A model generated the notes under the pieces. It ran no database searches. It was not told the DNA's origin and saw only the letters and a list, made by a program, of their open reading frames with translations. From the NCBI GenBank assembly GCA_949372805.1, contig CASIBH010000020.1:1-56830 (forward strand): DNA of 56,830 nucleotides, read 5' to 3'. This DNA comes from an uncultured Flavobacteriales bacterium (GTDB taxonomy: Bacteria; Bacteroidota; Bacteroidia; Flavobacteriales; BACL11). Of this stretch, positions 1 to 8,975 are shown one piece after another; the first letter of the stretch is position 1, and each line of letters opens with the position of its first letter. The position numbers and the translations under genes were made by a program.

Positions 1-141
1 TCTTTGTGCAGTAGACATTTTTTCTCCGTCTCCACTCATATCTATTCTCGTTCTTGAATCTACATTCATGTCTTGAGCAAAAGATACAGTTGTCATTAGA
101 CCTAAAGCAAGGGCTAATATGTTACGTAAATTTTTTTTCAT
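1..141 (-). CDS. Exported protein, N-terminal fragment (cut by window edge)
   Basis: The reverse strand reads ATG at 139-141 and stays open to base 1, giving the first 47 residues of a longer protein. The start MKKNLRNILALALG, a hydrophobic stretch and SFA followed by Gln form a typical Bacteroidota Sec signal peptide, with cleavage expected before QDMNVDS. A TATCTTTG box lies upstream on the same strand. The mature part is too short to name a family. A porin-like or other cell-envelope protein is possible but not shown. Confidence 0.7.
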   Translation of the reverse strand, partial: MKKNLRNILALALGLMTTVSFAQDMNVDSRTRIDMSGDGEKMSTAQR

Positions 142-167
142 TTTATTTATTTTAAATTAATACGGGG

Positions 168-175
168 CAAAGATA
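168..175 (-). promoter_or_regulatory. Bacteroidota -7 box (TATCTTTG)
   Basis: The reverse strand reads TATCTTTG about 27 bases before the ATG of the exported protein at 141. This matches the TAnnTTTG -7 element of the Bacteroidota primary sigma factor. No well-spaced -33 TTTG was found, so this is a half-site call. The rest of 142-351 is A/T-rich and holds nothing else I can name apart from the palindrome at 320-335. Confidence 0.5.
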
Positions 176-319
176 AACTACTCAATTAAAACAAGCATAA
201 TAGATTAGCTACTTTTTTAACATTAGATTGTGGGTATCATACTTAATCAATTGATTGTTAGGTTGTTAAGCTGTGAGTTTTTTTATTTAAAAATCACTAA
301 AAAAAGCTAAAAAAACATT

Positions 320-335
320 AAAAACAGCTGTTTTT
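320..335 (-). terminator. Possible weak terminator after the ABC exporter operon
   Basis: A 16-base perfect palindrome (AAAAACAGCTGTTTTT) lies just downstream of the ABC permease stop codon. On the minus strand it is followed by T-rich sequence. The stem is short and the loop would have to open from AGCT, so this is only a plausible end point for the minus-strand transcript. Confidence 0.35.
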
Positions 336-351
336 TGATAAAAATTGATTT

Positions 352-1617
352 TTAGCCTTTATATGAGAGCCACTTCCAGAGCTCTTTATAGCTAATTTTT
401 TTGCCATACATTAGTATTCCTGTTCTGTATATTTTGGCAGCTAAAAATGTTGTTGCCACAAAGCCTGTAATAATTGAAAGCATTGAAATAAATAGCTCCC
501 AGTTTTCTACTCCAAACGGTAGTCTTACCATCATAATAACTGGTGAAGTAAATGGAATCATTGACATCCAAAATGCCAGAGTACCATCGGGATTATCCAT
601 TACCGGCTGAATTAGCATTATTGCAAGTAATAAAGGTACTGTTATTGGAACAACAAATTGCTGAGTATCAGCTTCTGCATCTACTGCTGAACCAACAGCT
701 GCAAAAAGAGAGCTATAAAGAAGATATCCGGATATAAAATAAAAGATAAAACAAAGTATAATCTGCATAAAGTTAATGCCCCCAATTAGATTTGTAATTT
801 TTGACATTATCTCAGTGTTTTCAGCTGAGTTCGCTTGGCTAATTAATTCGTTGGGATTAAATAATAAAAGTTCTGCTAAAGCTGCTAATGCCATAGTTAA
901 TACAATCCATAAAATGAACTGAGTTAATCCTACAAGAGCTACTCCAATAATTTTACCCATCATTAATTGAAATGGTTTTACTGATGAAATAATAACCTCA
1001 ACAATCCTATTAGTTTTTTCTTCTATTACTCCTCTCATTACCATTGTTCCGTACATGAAAATAAACATGTATATGAGTATGCCAGTAATAAAACCAATAC
1101 CCATGCTGCCTTCAGTGCTAGAATTGATGTTTTCTCCATCAAGAGTTATAATTTTTGTTTGGATATTTATTTCTGTTACTGAAGATTCTAATACCTTTAA
1201 GTCTATTCCTGCTAACTTTAATTTATTCCTCTCAATTATTTTTTCAATTTTATCTGCAATAGATCTTTTAACTGATAATGAGATTTGTTGATCTGATAAA
1301 AGATAAAATTGGTCTTTATCTTTATCTAGAACGGCATAGTATTCAGTTTGTGAAAAATCTTTTTTAAGAAGTTCAAGCTCCTCATCAGTAATAATAGTGA
1401 ATTTAGTATTTTCTATTTTATTTAACGGTTCTAAAAATTCAATATTTTTTTCTGATAAAGCAACAAGCCTATTTTGCTGATCTTGCATAGATAAAATAGT
1501 TGGAGTTACTAAAAGAGCAGCCATTAGTATAGGTCCAAGAATAGTCATTACTATAAAAGATTTCTTTTTTACTCTTACTAAATATTCTCTTGAAATTATT
1601 AGCCAGATTTTATTCAT
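352..1617 (-). CDS. ABC-2 type exporter permease (NatB-like)
   Basis: This 421-residue inner-membrane protein has one N-terminal membrane segment (about residues 20-45), a long charged extracytoplasmic region, then a C-terminal cluster of about five membrane segments. That is the layout of ABC-2 permeases of the NatB/YhaP type. The stretch MRGVIEEKTNRIVEVIISSV, just after the second membrane segment, is characteristic of the family. I chose the ATG at 1617 because its first bases form an ATGAATAA overlap with the stop of the ATPase gene, giving translational coupling. The two genes form one exporter. The substrate is unknown (Na+ in NatAB of Bacillus, drugs or lipids in others). Confidence 0.88.
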   Translation of the reverse strand: MNKIWLIISREYLVRVKKKSFIVMTILGPILMAALLVTPTILSMQDQQNRLVALSEKNIEFLEPLNKIENTKFTIITDEELELLKKDFSQTEYYAVLDKDKDQFYLLSDQQISLSVKRSIADKIEKIIERNKLKLAGIDLKVLESSVTEINIQTKIITLDGENINSSTEGSMGIGFITGILIYMFIFMYGTMVMRGVIEEKTNRIVEVIISSVKPFQLMMGKIIGVALVGLTQFILWIVLTMALAALAELLLFNPNELISQANSAENTEIMSKITNLIGGINFMQIILCFIFYFISGYLLYSSLFAAVGSAVDAEADTQQFVVPITVPLLLAIMLIQPVMDNPDGTLAFWMSMIPFTSPVIMMVRLPFGVENWELFISMLSIITGFVATTFLAAKIYRTGILMYGKKISYKELWKWLSYKG

Positions 1618-2506
1618 TTCCAATAGCTTTAATAAATATTTCTTCAATACTTGGGGTATGTTTTTTTAACAGAATAATTTCATGTTTTTCATTTATAGAT
1701 TTTATTACATCTTTTTGTGTGAAATTATCATTTATCGTTAAATTAAATACATTATGAACTTGATTTACAATAGTATACTCTTGTGATTCTAATAAATTGT
1801 CTTCGTTTATTGTTACTTCAAATTGCTTATTATCAAATTTATTCTTAATATTTTCAATTGACCCTTCTAAAATTGTTTCAGCATTATTGATAAGAGCAAT
1901 ATGATCGCAAATCTCTTCTACAGACTCCATTCTGTGTGTAGAAAAAATTATAGTAGTTCCTTTATCTCTTAAATTAACTATTTCGTCTCTTATAATTGAT
2001 GCATTTATGGGATCAAAACCACTGAAGGGTTCATCAAATATTAGTAGTTTAGGCTCATGTAAAATTGTAACGATAAATTGAATTTTCTGAGCCATTCCTT
2101 TTGAAAGTTCTTCAACTTTCTTTGGCCACCATTCAATAATTTTAAATCTTTTAAACCAGTATCTTAATTTACTTAGTGCTTCGCTATAAGTCATCCCTTT
2201 AAGCTGAGCAAGGTACAAGGCTTGTTCCCCTACCTTCATTTTCTTATAAAGTCCTCTTTCCTCAGGAAGGTATCCAATCATTGAAATATGCTTTCCTTGA
2301 AGTTTTTCTCCATTAAATATTACAGATCCGCTATCTGGAGCAGTAATTTGATTTATAATTCGCATAAGAGTTGTTTTTCCAGCACCATTTGGTCCTAGTA
2401 AACCATATATGCTTCCCTTTGGAATAGAAATGTTTACTTTGTTTAATGCTGTGTAGTCTCCATAAACTTTGACTACATCATTTACTTCAAGTATTAAATC
2501 AGCCAT
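1610..2506 (-). CDS. ABC transporter ATP-binding protein (NatA-like)
   Basis: This 298-residue cytoplasmic ATPase powers the permease encoded immediately downstream. It has Walker A GPNGAGKT at residues 38-45, a signature LSKGM at about 134-138 (the usual LSGGQ is replaced by LSKGM, as in other NatA-type proteins), Walker B LLIFDEP at about 154-160 and an H-loop in STHRMES. The C-terminal 90 residues are a family accessory region. The gene abuts the dnaJ stop codon and overlaps the permease start by 8 bases, so grpE-dnaJ-ATPase-permease is likely one transcript. The exported substrate cannot be read from the sequence. Confidence 0.92.
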   Translation of the reverse strand: MADLILEVNDVVKVYGDYTALNKVNISIPKGSIYGLLGPNGAGKTTLMRIINQITAPDSGSVIFNGEKLQGKHISMIGYLPEERGLYKKMKVGEQALYLAQLKGMTYSEALSKLRYWFKRFKIIEWWPKKVEELSKGMAQKIQFIVTILHEPKLLIFDEPFSGFDPINASIIRDEIVNLRDKGTTIIFSTHRMESVEEICDHIALINNAETILEGSIENIKNKFDNKQFEVTINEDNLLESQEYTIVNQVHNVFNLTINDNFTQKDVIKSINEKHEIILLKKHTPSIEEIFIKAIGNE

Positions 2507-3622
2507 TTAGCTAAACATATCTTTTACCCTATCAAAAAATGATTTATCTTTTGTAGTTGGGTTTGGCTGAAAATTTTTCTGCGATTCAGATTGCTCAAAA
2601 AATTTCTTTTCTTCTTTTGTCAATGTTTGTGGAGTCCATACATTAATATGTACTAATAAATCTCCTCTGCCGTAACTATTAACAGATGGAAGACCTTTAG
2701 ACTTTAACCGTAAAATTTTACCACTTTGTATGCCGCTCTCTAGCTTAATTTTTACCTTTCCATTTATTGTTGGTATTTCAGTCTCTGCCCCCAATACAGC
2801 ATCATTAAAACTTATGTAGTGGTCATAGTGTAGATTTTTACCATCTCTAATTAATTTTTCATCTTCCTCTACAGAAATAAGAACTAGTAAATCACCATTT
2901 ATTCCTTCAAATGGAGCGGCATTTCCTTTCCCGCTAACCTTTAACTGCATATCATCTTCCACGCCTGCAGGAATAGTGATTTTAACTGTTTCCTGCTCTT
3001 TAATCATTCCATTAGCATCAGTTCCACTTGGTCTGTTTTTAATGGATTTTCCTGCCCCTGAACATGCCTGACAGCTTGCAGAAGTTTGCATCTGGCCTAG
3101 AATAGTATTACTTATTCTAGTAACCTGTCCTGAACCATTACAAGTACTGCATGTATTGTAAGTAACGCCTTCTGCATTAACTAAACGACTAACTTTTATT
3201 TTTTTATCTACTCCTTCAGAAATTTCTTTTAGATTAAGAGTTAATTTAATCCTAAGGTTTGATCCCTTTATAACTCTTCGTCCTCTTTGGCCTCCACCAA
3301 AGCCTCCAAAGCCACCGCCACCACCACCAAAAACATCTCCAAATTGACTAAAGATATCATCCATGTTCATGCCGCCACCAAATCCGCCTCCAGAATTACC
3401 CATTCCAGCATGACCATATTGGTCATATCTCTGTTTTTTTTCGTTATTGCTTAAAACCTCATATGCTTCAGCAGCTTCTTTAAATTTAGCTTCTGCCGCA
3501 TCATTATCAGGGTTTTTATCTGGGTGATATTTTATTGCAAGTTTTCTATATGCTTTTTTTATTTCTTTAGCATCAGCACTTTTGCTAACTCCTAAAACAT
3601 CATAATAATCTTTTTTTGACAT
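2507..3622 (-). CDS. dnaJ: Chaperone DnaJ (Hsp40), variant zinc finger
   Basis: Co-chaperone that stimulates DnaK ATPase and delivers unfolded substrates. The 371 residues comprise a J domain with HPD at 33-35, a Gly/Phe-rich linker at about 73-113, a zinc-finger region and the two C-terminal beta domains. The zinc region has only two CxxCxGxG motifs (C158/C161 and C184/C187). They sit where canonical repeats 2 and 3 lie, and the positions of repeats 1 and 4 have no cysteines. One of the two usual zinc centres is therefore absent. This looks like a Bacteroidota variant and not damage, because length and flanks are normal. grpE lies 11 bases upstream in the same operon. dnaK is not in the window. 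Confidence 0.95.
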   Translation of the reverse strand: MSKKDYYDVLGVSKSADAKEIKKAYRKLAIKYHPDKNPDNDAAEAKFKEAAEAYEVLSNNEKKQRYDQYGHAGMGNSGGGFGGGMNMDDIFSQFGDVFGGGGGGFGGFGGGQRGRRVIKGSNLRIKLTLNLKEISEGVDKKIKVSRLVNAEGVTYNTCSTCNGSGQVTRISNTILGQMQTSASCQACSGAGKSIKNRPSGTDANGMIKEQETVKITIPAGVEDDMQLKVSGKGNAAPFEGINGDLLVLISVEEDEKLIRDGKNLHYDHYISFNDAVLGAETEIPTINGKVKIKLESGIQSGKILRLKSKGLPSVNSYGRGDLLVHINVWTPQTLTKEEKKFFEQSESQKNFQPNPTTKDKSFFDRVKDMFS

Positions 3623-3633
3623 ATCTTTTTTAA

Positions 3634-4149
3634 TTAATTTCCTACAACAACCTTAGCGTATCTTAAAACTTTATCCCCAAGTAAATAACCTTTTTCTATA
3701 ACATCAATTATTTTACCTATATCTTTTTTGTCTTGGGCAGGAATGTTAGTAATAGCCTCATGAAAATCGGTGTCTAAGGCTTTACCTTTAGGATCTTCCA
3801 TTTCTTTTAGTCCCTTTTTTTCAAGCTCTCCTTTTAATTGCTTGTATATTAACATTATACCATCATCATCAGAAGTGTTTTGAGCTTGTAGAGCTCTTTC
3901 AAAATTATCTAAGACAGGAATTAAAGAGGTAATAACATCTTTACTTGCTGTAGTGAAGAGTTCTATACGCTCTTTTGCTGTTCTTTTTCTAAAATTATCA
4001 AATTCAGCAAAAAGTCTTAAGTTCTTATCTTTTTCAGCTTCAACTTCATTTCTTAAATTTTCTAGCTCTTCTTTACTAATTTTTACTGATTCTACTACTT
4101 TCTTTTTTGAAGTGCTTTTTTTTATTTTTTTAGATTTTTTTTCGCTCAT
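3634..4149 (-). CDS. grpE: Nucleotide exchange factor GrpE
   Basis: This 171-residue protein releases ADP from DnaK. A Lys/Ser-rich N-terminus leads into a long helical coiled coil (about residues 25-75, with the family motif [12 protein letters not shown]), followed by the beta-wing domain ending in [18 protein letters not shown], a classic GrpE C-terminus. It directly precedes dnaJ in one operon. The ATG at 4149 is the only sensible start. No CIRCE or heat-shock operator was recognised in the 70 bases upstream. Confidence 0.95.
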   Translation of the reverse strand: MSEKKSKKIKKSTSKKKVVESVKISKEELENLRNEVEAEKDKNLRLFAEFDNFRKRTAKERIELFTTASKDVITSLIPVLDNFERALQAQNTSDDDGIMLIYKQLKGELEKKGLKEMEDPKGKALDTDFHEAITNIPAQDKKDIGKIIDVIEKGYLLGDKVLRYAKVVVGN

Positions 4150-4222
4150 ATCTTAAATATTGTTTATTTAAATCTTCTTGCAAGATCTTTGCCAAAGATT
4201 AATAATTAGACATATTGTCAGC

Positions 4223-4735
4223 TTATTTTTTTTTAGATTCTAAAAATCTATGTAGGCTTTGTCCTTTAAGATTTTTAGCTATAATTATTCCTTTTCCATT
4301 AATAATTATATTTGAGGGGATACTTCTAATATTATACTTTTTTGAGCCCTCTGATTGCCACCCTCCTAAGTCTGAGACATGATATTCCCAAAATAATTGA
4401 TCTTGATTAATGGCTTTTACCCAAGCTGCTTGTGTCTTATCTAGAGAGAGGCTGAAGATTTCAAATCCTTTACCATCTTCAAAAGTTGTTTTGTTAAACT
4501 TTTTATATGCATCAACAAGGTTAGGGTTTTCTCTTCTACAGGGACCGCACCATGAGGCCCAAAAGTCAATTAAAACAATTTTATTTTTAATACTGGAAAG
4601 ACTCATTTTCTTACCTGTTGGGTTTTTATAAGATAAATCAGGTGCCTTATCTCCAATATTTAATCCTATTTCTTGGCTATAAGAAAAACTGACAAATAAG
4701 CAGTTTAAGGCAAGAATGAAAATTTTTCTAAACAT
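4223..4735 (-). CDS. TlpA/ResA-like periplasmic thiol-disulfide oxidoreductase
   Basis: This 170-residue exported thioredoxin-fold protein has a signal peptide at residues 1-20 (cleavage before QEIGLN), a redox motif WCGPC with C63 and C66, and the AhpC-TSA/TlpA layout with the cis-Pro loop in IRSIPSNIII. The family reduces disulfides in periplasmic proteins such as apocytochromes, but the partner here is unknown. The gene starts 9 bases after the murA stop and may be co-transcribed with it. Confidence 0.85.
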   Translation of the reverse strand: MFRKIFILALNCLFVSFSYSQEIGLNIGDKAPDLSYKNPTGKKMSLSSIKNKIVLIDFWASWCGPCRRENPNLVDAYKKFNKTTFEDGKGFEIFSLSLDKTQAAWVKAINQDQLFWEYHVSDLGGWQSEGSKKYNIRSIPSNIIINGKGIIIAKNLKGQSLHRFLESKKK

Positions 4736-4744
4736 AATTTTGGT

Positions 4745-6052
4745 TTAATTGATTCTTTCTATTTGAGCTCCAAGAGCATTTAGTCTTTGATCAATATTTT
4801 GATAGCCTCTATCTATTTGTTCTACATTATGAATAGTACTTTCACCATCTGCAGCTAATGCAGCTATTAATAAAGAAACTCCAGCCCTAATGTCAGGAGA
4901 AACCATAGTTGTTGCTTTAAATTTAGAGGTATGATTAAGACCAATGACAGTTGCTCTATGGGGATCACATAAAATAATTTGAGCTCCCATGTCTATTAGT
5001 TTATCAACAAAGAAAAGTCTTGATTCAAACATTTTCTGATGTATTAAGACACTTCCTTTAGCTTGAGAGGCAACAACAAGAATTATACTTAATAAATCTG
5101 GTGTAAATCCTGGCCACGGAGCATCTGATATTGTTAGTATCGATCCATCAATAAAGCTTTCAACAGCATAGTTTTGTTGTGAGGGTATATATATGTCATC
5201 ACCTTTTCTTTCAAGCTGTATCCCTAGCTTTTTAAAGACTGAAGGAATTATACCCAGATTTTCATAAGATACATTCTTTATTGTAATCTCTGATTTAGTT
5301 ATGGCTGCAAGTCCAATAAAACTACCAATTTCAATCATATCTGGAAGGATTTTGTGCGTGCACCCAGATAAGGAAGTAACTCCATTAACTGTTACAAGGT
5401 TTGATCCAATTCCTGAGATTTCTGCTCCCATGCTATTTAACATTTTACATAACTGTTGAAGATATGGCTCACAAGCAGCGTTGTAGATAGTTGTTGTTCC
5501 TTTTGCTAAAACTGCAGTCATAATAATATTAGCAGTACCTGTAACTGAAGCTTCTTCAAGAAGCATGTAAGTGCCTATTAATTCTGTGGCTGTTACTCTG
5601 TAAAATTCTTCTTTGCTATCATAATCGAATTTAGCTCCAAGTTTCTCAAATCCATTAAAGTGTGTGTCTAATCTTCTTCTACCTATTTTATCTCCTCCAG
5701 GTCTAGGGATAAAGCCTTTTCCAAATCTTGCTAAAAGTGGTCCAATCATCATAATTGAGCCTCTTATAGAACTGCTTTTTTCTTTATAATCCTCGCTTGA
5801 GAGGTAGTTAACATCAACATTATTTGCTTGAAAAATATATGATGAAGATGATTTTTTTTCTACCCTAACATTTAAATCTTTCAAAAGATTAATTAAAATA
5901 TTTACATCTCGAATTTCTGGAATGTTTTCCATGATAACCTCATCTGAGGTTAGTAAGACTGCGCATAAAACTTGAAGAGCTTCATTTTTAGCTCCTTGTG
6001 GGTGAATTTCTCCGCTTAATTTTAATCCTCCTTTAACTTTAAATGTAGTCAT
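4745..6052 (-). CDS. murA: UDP-N-acetylglucosamine 1-carboxyvinyltransferase MurA, Asp variant
   Basis: First committed cytoplasmic step of peptidoglycan synthesis: transfer of enolpyruvate from PEP to UDP-GlcNAc. The 435 residues match the EPSP-synthase fold throughout, with the substrate motif KNEAL near 22-26. The active-site loop reads RPGGDKIGRRRLDTH, so the residue usually Cys115 (target of fosfomycin) is Asp at position 121. A Cys-to-Asp change here is known from fosfomycin-insensitive MurA enzymes of other bacteria and retains activity. The ATG abuts the stop of the DUF4290 gene upstream. Confidence 0.95.
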   Translation of the reverse strand: MTTFKVKGGLKLSGEIHPQGAKNEALQVLCAVLLTSDEVIMENIPEIRDVNILINLLKDLNVRVEKKSSSSYIFQANNVDVNYLSSEDYKEKSSSIRGSIMMIGPLLARFGKGFIPRPGGDKIGRRRLDTHFNGFEKLGAKFDYDSKEEFYRVTATELIGTYMLLEEASVTGTANIIMTAVLAKGTTTIYNAACEPYLQQLCKMLNSMGAEISGIGSNLVTVNGVTSLSGCTHKILPDMIEIGSFIGLAAITKSEITIKNVSYENLGIIPSVFKKLGIQLERKGDDIYIPSQQNYAVESFIDGSILTISDAPWPGFTPDLLSIILVVASQAKGSVLIHQKMFESRLFFVDKLIDMGAQIILCDPHRATVIGLNHTSKFKATTMVSPDIRAGVSLLIAALAADGESTIHNVEQIDRGYQNIDQRLNALGAQIERIN

Positions 6053-6658
6053 TTAACGTCTTTTCTTAAATTTCTTTTTGTGAGTTGAGCTAGTGTTTGT
6101 TGATCTTATTGCTACGGTATCAGACTTTATAAACTCAAAATCTTCAGCTAATTTCAGTTCATTATTTGATAGCTGCGCTAGATGTAATTTTATAGTTTCA
6201 TTATTTACCGAATTTCTATTAAAAAGTAAGTATGATTTCTTCATATGATTTGCAATCATACCAGTCATAATTTCTTTCTCTTTTTTATCGTCTAAAGTTT
6301 GAGCAATTGCAATCATTCCCTCTAATGTTGCCCCATAAAAAGGAAACTTGATCTTCTTCTTAGGGTAATCCATTTTACTTGGCTTCGCCTGTAGTTTTTC
6401 AATTTCAGGAAGGGGATATGGCGATTCTGTATCGAGTTTAAAATCTGACATAATAAACAAATGGTCCCACAATTTATGAGTGAATTCCTTAACATCTCTT
6501 AAATGAGGATTCATTTGGCCCATAAACTGAATAATTGACTTGACACATTTTGTTCTTTCTTCCTTATCTTCAATATTAGTTGCGTGTGCAACCATTTTTT
6601 GAACATGTCTTCCGTATTCAGGTATTATAAGTTCCTCTCTTTCCGTGTTGTATTCCAT
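6053..6658 (-). CDS. DUF4290 family protein
   Basis: This 201-residue soluble, mostly helical protein of a family restricted to Bacteroidota starts MEYNTEREELIIPEYGRHVQ, the conserved opening of DUF4290. The ATG at 6658 was chosen because the longer reading would run through the terminator of the gene upstream. The C-terminus is very basic (THKKKFKKRR), suggesting contact with nucleic acid or an acidic partner. The function is unknown. The gene abuts murA, an arrangement I recall as common in the phylum. A link to cell-wall synthesis is inference only. Confidence 0.85.
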   Translation of the reverse strand: MEYNTEREELIIPEYGRHVQKMVAHATNIEDKEERTKCVKSIIQFMGQMNPHLRDVKEFTHKLWDHLFIMSDFKLDTESPYPLPEIEKLQAKPSKMDYPKKKIKFPFYGATLEGMIAIAQTLDDKKEKEIMTGMIANHMKKSYLLFNRNSVNNETIKLHLAQLSNNELKLAEDFEFIKSDTVAIRSTNTSSTHKKKFKKRR

Positions 6659-6683
6659 GTATATTTCTTTAATGCAAAAGTAC

Positions 6684-6716
6684 AAAAAAAAACAGCTCAA
6701 ATTAATGAGCTGTTTT
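6684..6716 (-). terminator. Rho-independent terminator of the TonB receptor gene
   Basis: A 10-bp perfect stem (AAAACAGCTC / GAGCTGTTTT) with an 8-base loop lies 6 bases past the receptor stop codon. On the minus strand a run of T follows (A-run at 6684-6690 on the plus strand). It separates the receptor from the DUF4290-murA unit, whose leader therefore begins right behind it. Confidence 0.88.
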
Positions 6717-6721
6717 AAGCT

Positions 6722-8920
6722 TTAAAATCCCAATGTTAATCCAATGAGATAATTACGTGTGGCTTCAGGAAAATAACCGGCCATATTATATCCACCATCT
6801 GATCCTTTGGTTACATAATGATCATCTTCGCTTGGATCATAACCATTTGATACAAATCTATATATCCATGCATTACTAACATATTCCTCATCAAATAAAT
6901 TATTTATTTGTAAGCTTAATCTAGCATAGTTAAAGATTTTGCTGTTAAAGCTATAAGAGAGGCGTAGATTGTTTACTAGATAGTCATCTAGTTTTCTATC
7001 CTCCGAAGAACTATTATCTATGAATTGCTCGCCAACATATTTTGTGATAAAATCTAAAGATAGATTGTCTTGAAAATTATATGTTAGTTGTGAAGCCCAA
7101 ATTATGCTAGGAGAAAATGCTAAATCTGTTTCAGTGTAGATTGTTTCTTGCTGGCCCCCAGTGTCCCAGCTATCAATATATTGAATAAATGTATCAATTT
7201 TGTTTTCGCTAAGCGTCATATTTGCAGCCCAAGCAAGTTTTTTTGAAAGTAAAATACTTCCTTCTATTTCAATACCTCTTCTAAATGATTTTTTAACATT
7301 TTCGCTAGTGAAATAACCCACATCATTTATTTCTCCTGTTTTAATTAATTGATTATCATAATTCATAATATAAGCATTAGCATTAAACTTGAAATCTTTA
7401 GTAGTGTATTTAAAACCTATTTCAGTATCGTAAAGGGTTTCATGTAAGGGTCTTGAATTTGGGCTGCTTTCTATATAATCACTTCTATTAGGTTCTTTAT
7501 TTGCAACAGCAAAAGATCCATACAATAATTGTTCTTCATTCATTTTGTGTGATAAGCCAAATTTTGGATTAAAGAAATCTAATTTTACTTCTTGAACGCC
7601 AATATTTCCATCAATATCACTTCCATTAAATTCATATTCAATATTTCTAGATTGAAGATCTAAAAATAGGGAGGTTTTTTCACTCGCCTGAAAATTTGTT
7701 TTTATAAAAATATTATTGTCATATTTAGTAGCTATATTTTTATAATACTGATGATTGTAAAGACCATTACTCATATATTGTGCCCAAATTACATTTCCAT
7801 AATGTTGTCCGCTATAAACGTTATTTGCCCCTCCAACGACTAAATTTACTAAATCATTTTTATGATTAATTGAATAAGTAATACCGCCAAAGTCATTATT
7901 CAACCATTTCCTTCTTACAAGATCTGTTGAAGAAATAGTATCACTACCAATTAAAATATTGTTAAGACCATAGTCAGCTAAATTTTGGTTTAACTTTTCA
8001 GATTCAAAATAACCTTCTCCATGAGTATAGTGAGTAGCTAAGTGAATATTTGTTTTACTATTTAATTGCTCATTGTAATGAAGCTGATAATTGGTTTGAT
8101 TGTAATTGTCAACTTCATTTTCATATGTGTAGCTGTTAAAAGTTCTATTTGTATCTAAATATCTTTTTGGCACGCCGTTCCAGGCCTGATAAGTTCTTTC
8201 CTGCCCTGAAAAAACAATAGCTTTAAGAACTGATTTTTTCCCAAAATAAGCTCCTTGAAGATATAATGATTTTAAATCTGAAGTGGCCCTATCAATATAT
8301 CCGTCAGAAGAAATTCTTGAGAGTCTCCCGTCAAAAGTGAATTTGTTGTTTAGCATTCCTGAGCCAAACTCAATATTGTTTTTTAAAGTATTAAATGATC
8401 CAACACTATTATTTGTTATTGTGTAAGCTTTTTTATTTAGAGCTAATGTTTTCAAGTTAATACTTGCTCCAAATGCTGCAGCTCCATTTGTTGAAGTTCC
8501 AACTCCTCTTTGAATTTGAATATTATCTAAAGAAGAAGCAAAATCTGGCATATTAACCCACCAAACCCCTTGGCTTTCAGAGTCGTTAACAGGGATTCCG
8601 TTAATTGTTACATTTATTCTGGATGGGTCTGTTCCTCTTATTCTTAATCCAGTATATCCTATACCCGCTCCAGCATCTGAGGTTGTTACTACAGATGGTG
8701 TTAGCGAGATTAAATATGTAAGGTCTTGTCCAAGATTAGATTTTTTTATTTCTGATTTGGAAATATTTGTAAATGCCATTGGAGTTTTATCATTCGCTCT
8801 CAAAGCATTTACACTTACTTCGTCAAGGTTTTTTTTAAATGTAATTGAGTCTGATGCTTGTGCAATGATATTACAAGCTAAAAAAGTTAGTATAGAAAGT
8901 ATTTGAATTTTTTTAATCAT
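6722..8920 (-). CDS. TonB-dependent outer-membrane receptor, probable thiamine receptor
   Basis: This 732-residue outer-membrane receptor has a signal peptide at residues 1-20 (MIKKIQILSILTFLACNIIA), a plug domain (about 30-165, with GLRIRGTDPSRINVTINGIP) and a 22-strand barrel ending in aromatic LIGLTLGF. There is no N-terminal CarboxypepD domain. A TPP riboswitch sits in the leader (8976-9065). The next genes upstream encode a NadR-like kinase, a PnuC-type permease and a YkoF-like thiamine-binding protein. The likely ligand is therefore thiamine, a phosphate ester or a thiamine precursor. The substrate is inferred from riboswitch and neighbours, not from the protein. A terminator follows the stop codon. 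Confidence 0.92.
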   Translation of the reverse strand: MIKKIQILSILTFLACNIIAQASDSITFKKNLDEVSVNALRANDKTPMAFTNISKSEIKKSNLGQDLTYLISLTPSVVTTSDAGAGIGYTGLRIRGTDPSRINVTINGIPVNDSESQGVWWVNMPDFASSLDNIQIQRGVGTSTNGAAAFGASINLKTLALNKKAYTITNNSVGSFNTLKNNIEFGSGMLNNKFTFDGRLSRISSDGYIDRATSDLKSLYLQGAYFGKKSVLKAIVFSGQERTYQAWNGVPKRYLDTNRTFNSYTYENEVDNYNQTNYQLHYNEQLNSKTNIHLATHYTHGEGYFESEKLNQNLADYGLNNILIGSDTISSTDLVRRKWLNNDFGGITYSINHKNDLVNLVVGGANNVYSGQHYGNVIWAQYMSNGLYNHQYYKNIATKYDNNIFIKTNFQASEKTSLFLDLQSRNIEYEFNGSDIDGNIGVQEVKLDFFNPKFGLSHKMNEEQLLYGSFAVANKEPNRSDYIESSPNSRPLHETLYDTEIGFKYTTKDFKFNANAYIMNYDNQLIKTGEINDVGYFTSENVKKSFRRGIEIEGSILLSKKLAWAANMTLSENKIDTFIQYIDSWDTGGQQETIYTETDLAFSPSIIWASQLTYNFQDNLSLDFITKYVGEQFIDNSSSEDRKLDDYLVNNLRLSYSFNSKIFNYARLSLQINNLFDEEYVSNAWIYRFVSNGYDPSEDDHYVTKGSDGGYNMAGYFPEATRNYLIGLTLGF

Positions 8921-8975
8921 TTTTTTGGTTTGTGTTATTAATTAAAACCAAAAAGGGTGAGAAGATAATTGAAAA

